Source: Gautieria morchelliformis (lineage: Eukaryota > Basidiomycota > Agaricomycetes > Gomphales > Gomphaceae). Taken from it: a stretch of 64,000 nt of DNA. This document shows, piece by piece, positions 56,647 to 64,000 of the stretch. The position numbers and the translations under genes are program-made. The DNA lies in assembly GCA_015179125.1 (NCBI GenBank), contig WHVA01000075.1:62001-126000 (forward strand), written 5' to 3'. Every line of letters starts with the position of its first letter. Position 1 is the first letter of the stretch. The notes under the pieces were generated by a model that made no database searches, was not told the origin of the DNA, and was given only the letters and a program-made list of their open reading frames with translations.

Positions 56647-58168
56647 ATGATTTCTTCCATCGCGATCACATATATTACATTGGATATAGTCGGAGGATGC
56701 AGCTTGCTGCTACTCCTGTACACCTATTATGCCGTGAAAACTTTGCCGCAGAGGAATAATCCAGTCCTGATCAACATAATTTTCATATCGTACTTGGCCA
56801 CAATACCTCCACTGATGCTGTACGTCGCGTGGCTTGATTTTGATCGTCTTCGTCTCATATCAGTGTGTATTTGAGAAGGCTATTCACGGGTCAACAAGGG
56901 GGAGTACATATACAATGGATCTGTATTCTCCAATCAGCCTTGATAGACGGTATTGCGCCAATGTGAGGATTTTCTGAGCTTCCTGGCAGATACAGATTAC
57001 TCATGTTGCGGCCTCACGAGAGTAGGTATTTTGTTGGCCTGGTTGCCCTCGTCTTTCAGGTGCATTCGTAAAGCAAAATTTTGGGATGAAAAACTAACGC
57101 AGATTGGGCTTGTAAATATGATCAAGACATGGTCAGAGCTAAGAGCGAGTAATTATAACTTGGCGAAATCTACCTGGGTACAATGGACGGTACGTACCGT
57201 TTAGTTGTTATGGCAACACTGTCGAAATCTGATGAAACGGTCGGTTTAACATGCAGCTCCTGCTTGCACCGTACATAGCATATACGTGCTGGTTTGTGCC
57301 TTCCTTAACGGTCTGCCAGCACCATAGCCCCATATTCCATTATTTATTCTGACGTGCCCTACCTATCAATCTTACATATAGCTTGCGTTACAACCATCAG
57401 CAAGAGTATTGCTATATCCGTTTGTTTACTGCACGAATGATGCTCATGGCTATGTTATGTACGTTGTTAATAAATCAGTACTGAACCGGCTCCTGACACC
57501 TGTGATAGACGAAACCAAGTCGGCTACTTCGTGGTTGCTTGCCTAGCGATCACCATTGTTCTAGAAGGTGTGCATCCTTGTCTCGTAGATAAACAGTCTC
57601 GGGCGTGTGACACGTGGATCGTCATCTTGATAACCTGACATACCATGCTCTACGTACAGTCTGGACTGCGTATTTTGTGTTATCATCCCACCGACGATGT
57701 CGCAAGTTAGATCTTGCACATGCTTCAAGCTTATATCGTACGAAGCTTCAACTGTATGTGCGACTCTGTACTTTCACCGTCATGCAAGTGTTTCCAATAA
57801 TGTGAGTCCTGCTCCCAATATCATGTTTTAACCTTCGTTGATCCCATGTACAAATAGCGTGACCGCCGTGAACTATTACCATATAACACCTACCACTACA
57901 GCATATATGTCGAGGGGTGCGACACAGATTGTGGAAAGCCTGTGTAAGTTCTGAAACGATCTTTCCCTGATGGTGTGATCAAAGAAGATACTTGAATAGA
58001 TCCATTGGCAGTGTTTTTCGTCTTTGGGACGCAACGTGTGAGTTCTGCTCGAACTCTGGAATAGTCTGCAGTGTATGACCAGTGGTCCTTCAGACTGTGT
58101 TGCAAGCTTGGAAGATCTTACCAGCAACGCCAGTCTGCAAAGCAGAACCCAGAGTGCCGAAGATATGA
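56647..58168 (+). pseudogene. 7TM GPCR-like family, copy 4
   Basis: ATG 56647. The exon plan follows copy 5 with good GT-AG sites: TM1 (CSLLLLLYTYYAVKTLPQRN), TM2 (IFISYLATIPPLMLYV), VYLRRLFTGQQGG, YFVGLVALVFQ, IGLVNMIKTWSEL, TM4, FCTNDAHG, TM6-containing exon and TM7. The last exon TVLQAWKILPATPVCKAEPRVPKI ends TGA 58168. Compared with copy 5 it lacks 24 bases after WSELRA, in frame. It carries the shared one-base deletion before RRNQVGYFVVACLAI and a further length change in the exon with SHRRCRKL. Probably a pseudogene. AATAAA lies near 58287. Confidence 0.6.
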
Positions 58169-59559
58169 TGAATCTGCCACCACGGTAAGTATTTGTTGAC
58201 GACCGCTGGGCCATCCGTTGCGTGCGATCTGATCAGCTATCCACAGGTGTTCTGTTCAGTGTGCGTCCTGAAATCTTGCATCATGTAATAAAGCAATATC
58301 GCCAATGCTTAATAATTACCTTTGACATGGTCCGTCAATGTAGTGGGTGTTGCAAATGCAAACTTGTCGGGCCGAGAGTTGAGGGAGGAAGGTTGCTCCG
58401 ATATATATAATGAAGAGTTCGCAGTGCGATGGGCCATTAGCTTTGAACCTCAAGCAAGTAGATCAAACTGTTCGAGAGGCACACTCGGGGGAATTGAAGC
58501 GCTACCGGAGTTGAAGCTTTGAAGATCCACAGTTAAAGCGTTAGATATCCGGAGTTGAAGGTCATGATGTCACCCATTGCCGTGCCAAAGTCGGGAGCTG
58601 ACTACTTATTTTCTTTCATTGGGTTAGTCTACACCTTGCGTCGGCCGGATGGAAGAGTTGCGTACCATCGTCTACACACCAGCGCCGCTGTATCGTCAAA
58701 GGATTGAAACCGACTCTGTGCCATGGAGGCGATCCTGTACAGCAAGTTGATTGGCTTATACTGGTAATATAACATTAGTATATTTCCAGTAAACCCGGTG
58801 TCTGCTGAGGTTATAATTTCAAAGTACTGGTCTGTCGAAAGTTGACAATACCTTTCGGATAAGATGGCACCCGTCCTGTCGTGTGAGTGCTCGATGACAG
58901 ACCGTCATGATTTCATTTGACAAGCATAGCAGCGGAGGATACCAGTTGAATGGGGTGTAGGAGTGTATTTGGACGGAGATCTGGGTCCCATGGATTCGTG
59001 GGTCTTGTTATTTTGGTGGTCATTGGTGTCGCCTTCGTGAATCTCATATGCATGTGATAGCTTGACGGGCTAACATTCGGCGCATAACGTCTACTAATGT
59101 GACACGGATCTTGGAGAGCATGCGTGGGTTCCGAGTCACTTTGACCGAATTTCACTGAACCCGTACCCTAGCGGGCCGGCGGCTCATGGTACTAGGCTTA
59201 CAGCGAGATAAATACCGCTAACAGTCTGCAGACCAATATTAATATTTTCATAATTAATTCTAGTTCTTCGGTCGCGGACATGTCTGACTAGATGCTGTCG
59301 ATCCTAATCGCGAAACAGTAAGTCGGGTGTGGTTGGTGACACCCGGCTCGCTACTGCAACAATCGGGATCGAAACAGCTAGCGTGTCTGGCAGGCTTCAG
59401 CACATCCGAGTCTGTCTCGGAAGATCAGCGCGTTGCAAGACAGCGTTAATCAAACTAGGACCCCCAAGCGCTTTCCAAAGTACTTCTTTCTCGTACATCT
59501 TTCGCGTTCACAAAACTTTAACCATTTAAACATGATGTTCCAACTCTCACAAACCGTTG
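58169..59559. other. 3' flank of copy 4 and degenerate 7TM-like tail
   Basis: 58169-58430 matches the 3' flanks of copies 3 and 5. 58860-59290 matches 52675-53110 (see there). 58440-58850 and 59290-59559 hold nothing I recognise. Confidence 0.4.
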
Positions 59560-60040
59560 TCGCTTTGAAGCAGGTGGTCTTCGTGGTGTCGCAAGGCACA
59601 ATGAAGTAAGGCTGCCCAGTGTCGAAGTATACATCGTCGAGCGCTGTTGATCCCGTGGTATGGCCTTGTCAGCTCACTGACGAGAGGCCAGGTTCCCGGT
59701 GGTTCGGCACAGTCCTGCCACTGTCCCTATTCTCCGAATTCCTCGACCGTTACGGTACTCACCATGCCGCCTCTATTCCCATCGTCGTCCAGTTCGAGCA
59801 CCGTCGCACTGGCGTGATCCCCACCATCGCAGATTATCACGCCGAGAAGGCTGGTTGCCGCCCCAAGAAAACTGCAAAGATGCATCAGCTTTCTAAATCA
59901 GATGCTACCAGCAGGTTCGGAAGGATGCCAAGACGTTGGGATTTCTGGCACCTCCTGGCGCTTTCCCTGTCTTGAAGAGGGAGAAGAGAGTTATTCCTAG
60001 GAAGGCCTGTACTTAACATGAAGGACACATCGTCGAGCGG
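59560..60040 (+). pseudogene. coding-looking fragment, family not recognised
   Basis: Plus-strand frames switch along the stretch: FLDRYGTHHAASIPIVVQFE then TGVIPTIADYHAEKAGCRPKK in one frame, then QVRKDAKTLGFLAPPGAFPV and LKREKRVIPRKA in another, ending TAA near 60018. GC-richer than its surroundings with a coding-like third-base pattern. It could be a decayed host gene captured between 7TM copies. No motif lets me name it. Confidence 0.3.
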
Positions 60041-60084
60041 AAGTGGCGCTTGACGAGTGCTCAGTGGCTCGTGGTTGATCCCCA

Positions 60085-60476
60085 GGGAAAAAGTACGTGA
60101 TGCTTACTGCCATCAATACACTGTCTTCTACCTGCTTCCAGTGATATATACTAAGATTTGCATTTCGCGATGGAAGCCGAAGCCCTCAGTGCTTCTCATC
60201 TGAGCTGTCGACGTCCGCTCAGGTTAGGAACATGACATCTGGCATTCGCTAGCACTGCGTTTGCTCGCATTGACCGAGTACTTTATCTATCCTGTTCCTC
60301 AAGCTCTGTTCTTATTCCACGCCATACACAGTGGAGTCCCCGCATTGTTCTGGCCACCCAGGACATTGCTTCAAGCTTCATCTTCCTTCCCCACTTGCTC
60401 CCCTGGAGGCTTCTTCAGCGTGTTTCTGTCCCTTGACATCAGGCTCGACACCCGCAACTCCACGTTGAATTCAGAT
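60085..60476. other. upstream region of 7TM copy 5
   Basis: Shares blocks with 50370-50813 and 56225-56646 but with deletions, so only the proximal upstream region was kept or this duplication is older. Confidence 0.45.
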
Positions 60477-61975
60477 ATGATTTCTTCCATCGCGATCACA
60501 TATATTACATTGGATATAGTTGGGGGATGCAGCTTGCTGCTACTCCTGTACACCTATTATGCCGTGAAAACTTTGCCGCAGAGGAATAATCCAGTCCTGA
60601 TCAACCTAATTTTCATATCGTATTTGGCCACGATACCTCCACTGATGCTGTACGTCTCGTGACTTGATTTGGATCGTCTTCGTCTCATTTAAGTGTGTAT
60701 TTGAGAAGGCTATTCACGGGTCAGCAAGGGGGAGTACATATACAATGGATCTGTATTCTCCAGTCAACCTTGGTAATGGGTATCCCGCCAATGTGAGGAT
60801 TTTCTGAACTTCCTGGCGGATACAGATTACTCACGTTGCGGCCTCGCGAGGGTAGGTATTTTGTTGGCCTGGTTGCTCTCGTCTTTCAGGTGCATTCGTA
60901 AAGCAAATTTTGGGATGACAAACTAACGCAGATTGGGCTTGTAAATATGATCAAGACATGGTCAGAGCTAAAAGCGATTGATGAGAACTTCACAACCTCT
61001 AATTATAACTTGGCGAACTCTACCTGGGTACAATGGACGGTACGTACCGTTTAGTTGTTATGGCAACACTGTCGAAATCTGATGAAATGACCCGTTTAAC
61101 ATCCAGCTCCTGCTTGCACCGTACATAGTGTATACGTGCTGGTTTGTGGCTACCTTAACGGTCTGCCAGCACCATAGCCCATATTCCATTATTTATTCTG
61201 ACGTGCCCTACCTATCAATCTTACATATAGCTTGCGTTACAACCATCAGCAAAAGTATTGCCAAATCCGTTTGTTTTCTGCACGAATGATGCCGCTGGCC
61301 CCTACGTTATGTACGTTGTTAATAAATCAGTACTGAACCGGCTCCTGACACCTGTGATAGACGAAACCAAGTCGGCTACTTCGTGGTTGCTTGCCTAGCG
61401 ATCACCATTGTTCTAGAAGGTGTGCATCCTTGTTGCGTAGAGAAACAGTCTCTGGACACGTGGATCGTGATCTTGATAACCTGACATACCATGCTCTACG
61501 TACAGTCTGGACTGCGTATTTTGTGTTCGCATCCCACCGACAATGTCGCAAGTTCGGAGATCTTGCACATGCTTCAAGCTTATATCGTACGAAGCTTCAC
61601 CTGTATGTGCGACTCTGTACTTTCACCGTCATGCAAGTGTTTCCAATAATGTGAGTCCTGCTCCCAATATCATGTTTTGACCTTCGTTGATCCCGTGTAC
61701 AAATAGCCTGACCGCTGTGAATGCACCCACACATGCGATACATATGCCGGGGGATGCGACACAGATTGTGGAAGGCCTGTGTAAGTTCTGAAACGATCTT
61801 TCCCTGATGGTGTGATCAAAGAAGATACTTGAATAGATCCATTGGCAGTTTTTTTCGTCTTTGGGACGCAACGTGTGAGTTCTGCTCGAACTCTGGAATA
61901 ATCTGCAGTGCATTACCAGTGGTCGTTCAGGCTGTGTTGCAAGCTTGGAAGATCGTACCAGCAACGCCAGTTTGA
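60477..61975 (+). pseudogene. 7TM GPCR-like family, copy 5 (best-preserved)
   Basis: Ten exons, all with usable splice sites: 60477-60649, 60694-60792, 60856-60889, 60932-61039, 61107-61160, 61231-61419, 61506-61650, 61707-61780, 61837-61874 and 61931-61975 (TGA). Seven hydrophobic segments fit a seven-transmembrane protein: CSLLLLLYTYYAV, LIFISYLATIPPLMLY, ICILQSTLVMGIPPMYFVGL, LLAPYIVYTCWFVATL, VGYFVVACLAITIVLEG, LYVRLCTFTVMQVFPI and PLAVFFVFGTQR. Between LLTPV and RRNQVGYF one base is missing relative to copy 1, the same change as in copies 3 and 4, so the frame breaks in exon 6 unless an unseen splice repairs it. Location: membrane. Function by topology only. Confidence 0.62.
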
Positions 61976-62695
61976 AAAGCAGAACCCAGAGTGCCGAAGA
62001 TATGATGAATCTGCCACCACGGTAAGTATTTATTGACCATTTGGGCCATCCGTTGTGTGCCATCTGATCAGCTGTCCACAGGTGTCTGTTCAGTGTGCGT
62101 CCTGCAATCTTGCATCATGTAATAAAGCAATATCGCCAATGCTTAATAATTACCTTTGACCTGGTCCGTCAATGTACTGGGTGTTCCAAATACAAACTTG
62201 TCGGGACGGGACTTGAGGTACTAAGGTTGTTCCGATATGATGAAGAGTTGCGATGGGCCATTAGGGCTCATCACAGTAGAGGATTTGGCTAGGATTTGAT
62301 GAGGATTTGACGGAGGATTTCGATTTTTTTAGAACACCCGACAATGCCCCGACATCGCGATTTAACAGTGACTAGCCTGTTTTGAAACTGGATTTGAGAG
62401 GATTTGAGAACGCTGGTGCCGGACACGGCAGGGTGGCTCTCTCGCCGGTCTGTCAGCCGAAGGTAGGTTCTGCACTATAATGTATCCCTAAAAAATACCA
62501 AGTAACATATGTGAAAGCATTAATTTACCTTCAGGTGTTCTCTTAAAATAACAAATAACATAGGTCAAGAGAAACTCAAAATTACATAAAAAATATAGAA
62601 GAGAAACACTGAAGAATTAAAAAACAAGATGGAAGTATGTATTTTTTAGAGTTTTCACTGAATTGACCAGATTCAAAGGCTTGCACAGGTGTCAT
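61976..62695. other. 3' flank of 7TM copy 5 and spacer
   Basis: 61976-62265 matches the 3' flanks of copies 3 and 4, including AATAAA near 62119. 62280-62420 has repeated 'aggatttg' words. The rest is AT-rich with no gene. Confidence 0.4.
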
Positions 62696-63353
62696 TGTTA
62701 CTGCAGCAGTGACACAGTACGTCACGTGATCGTCACTGATATGGTATCTGAGTTCAAAGTAGGAACTATACATTTCCTCCTTTGAACTCAGGTGAGGGTC
62801 TTGTAGATCGGCTTGTATCCAGAACTAATATATATACATTTCCTCCTTTGAACTCAGTACTGCGTTTAACAGGTTATGGGCCCCGCGCTCTGAATGAAGG
62901 AGAAGTATTCACATCATGTCAGACTCAGAATCCGAAAATTGTGTGAAAAGCATAAAGCTCACTAGCTCGAACTACAATGTTTGGGCAGTAGCGCTCCAGG
63001 GCAAGCTCATGATGGTAAACGCATGGTGTATAGTCACCGAGGACCTCAAAAAGCCAACAGATGCTGGTGAAGAGGCAAAATGGTCACTGAAGCGTGAGGA
63101 AGCCGTGGGCATCATATTAAAATCCCTAGCTCCCACGCAGTACGTCCAGATCGAAGGAGTCATGGATGACCCGGTTGAGATGTGGAAGAGGTTGAAAGCT
63201 ACACACCGGTTGCAGATCGTGAACAGCCATTTCCACGCCATGCAGAAACTACTGAGCATACGCAAGGAAGATGAAGAATCTCTTACAGATTACATTACTC
63301 GCATAAACACAGCAACCAACGATCTCATCGCGCTCGCACCGAGTACACTCACC
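62696..63353 (+). mobile_element. Copia-2: Ty1/copia LTR, primer site and gag start
   Basis: A short LTR candidate at 62696-62871 (TGTTACTG...TTTAACA, 176 bp) holds a direct repeat catttcctcctttgaactca (near 62772 and 62839). It is followed directly by the primer site 62872-62883. From ATG 62916 a copia gag runs (MSDSESENCVKSIKLTSSNY; WKRLKATHRLQIVNSHFHAM; RINTATNDLIAL) until it is cut by LTR B at 63354. 3' part not in view. The family is related to but distinct from Copia-1. Confidence 0.72.
62872..62883 (+). promoter_or_regulatory. copia-type primer-binding site
   Basis: GGTTATGGGCCC starts right after the LTR end AACA, complementary to the anticodon stem-loop of initiator tRNA-Met. Same word as at 55611-55622. 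Confidence 0.7.
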
Positions 63354-64000
63354 TGTCACGACCGGCTTATTTCTCCTACCGCGCTACCTCTATGTTCCCC
63401 CTCGTCACTCCCTAGCATCTTCGCCAGAGTTCGCCGCACCTACCGATCACTTCCCCTCTACGTCCACTCTACCCGCTGTTCGCCCCATTCTCCAAACTGC
63501 TATTCGCTGCTCGCGCATTTCGTCAGCAGGCACGCCATCGAATATGATCGATACCATTCACCTGGCATGATGGCTCATCATTAACCCCATCATCTTCTTA
63601 ATCCAACCCATTGGGTGTTTGTATGGCCAAGGTGTGATCGCAGGACGTCTCTTCCATAGGTCGTGCGGGATCAACCCAGTAAACAAAGAGCCCGTGCAGG
63701 GTAGCATGTATACGGGTCCCAAGACATGGTTTTGTCCATAAATGCCTTCGCTCCCTTTATTCTCCGTCGTTTCATGTTCGCATTCTCCCCTCACTCTATT
63801 GTATGTTTATTCCATCTACCTAGTATCATGACCGCGCACCCCTATCCAACCCTGACTCACAACCGCCTCTTTCCTATTCGCTGATACCTTACGAGCATTC
63901 GATATAAGTAGTTTGCATTCGCATGTATATTCCCCAGTTCAATTATCATACGTCGTTCATCTTGTGCAACTTTGACCTCGCCGTGGTCATCGTCTTAAGC
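63354..64000 (+). repeat. LTR B, partial at window edge
   Basis: Starts TGTCACGACC inside Copia-2 gag and matches other LTR B copies to the last base, so it continues beyond the window. A TATAAGTAG box lies near 63904. The target duplication cannot be checked. Confidence 0.8.

Overview
The window looks like a repeat-packed stretch of an Agaricomycete (mushroom-forming basidiomycete) nuclear genome. Genes are cut by many short introns (about 45-95 nt, GT-AG, one probable GC-AG). The gene families are fungal: a kinase-like family with an HND(V/I)K loop, a phospholipase D fragment, and a multi-exon seven-transmembrane family. The mobile DNA is Ty3/gypsy chromoviruses, Ty1/copia relics, a LINE scrap and MITE-like elements. 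I see no bacterial-type operon, rRNA gene, CRISPR array or convincing tRNA.

Layout. 1-1388: a five-exon kinase-like gene running off the left edge. 2890-3400: the 5' end of another copy. 4061-19771: a nest of elements. Chromovirus Chromo-1 has LTR family A; one LTR holds a copy of LTR B, and the other holds a MITE plus the complete Chromo-2, one of whose LTRs holds a solo LTR C. 19772-20135: the 3' end of a kinase-like gene. 21062-22325 (minus): a second near-complete kinase-like gene. 22860-24215 (minus): a phospholipase D pseudogene. 24254-26507: a decayed gene with a Pro-rich repeat region and a PD-(D/E)XK nuclease-like core. 28010-28520: a GC-rich minisatellite. 28883-29632: an unrecognised three-exon gene cut by an LTR. 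29633-37649: Chromo-3 (LTR C), with an extra antisense ORF of the Zn2Cys6 type. 37650-43308: an old Ty3 gag relic and its probable LTR, cut by solo LTRs A, B and A. 44076-44340: a LINE scrap. 44611-61975: five tandem seven-transmembrane (GPCR-like) paralogues, with a Harbinger-like MITE, a host-gene fragment and a copia gag-protease relic between them. 62696-64000: a copia gag relic cut by another LTR B.

Most notable signal. Different retroelement families are saturated with their own short motif, in LTRs, coding parts and spacers alike: CGGAA/TTCCG in Chromo-1, Chromo-3 and LTRs A and C; GCGAA/TTCGC in Chromo-2 and LTR B. Chromo-3, a CGGAA-rich element, also carries on the opposite strand an ORF with a perfect Zn2Cys6 cysteine pattern, a class known to read CGG triplets. 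This suggests, as an inference only, an element-encoded factor that recognises its own element family, formally similar to the plant VANDAL/VANC anti-silencing system.

The host genes form two lineage-specific expansions (kinase-like and seven-transmembrane). Their copies were spread or broken by duplication and element insertion. Nothing ties them into one pathway.
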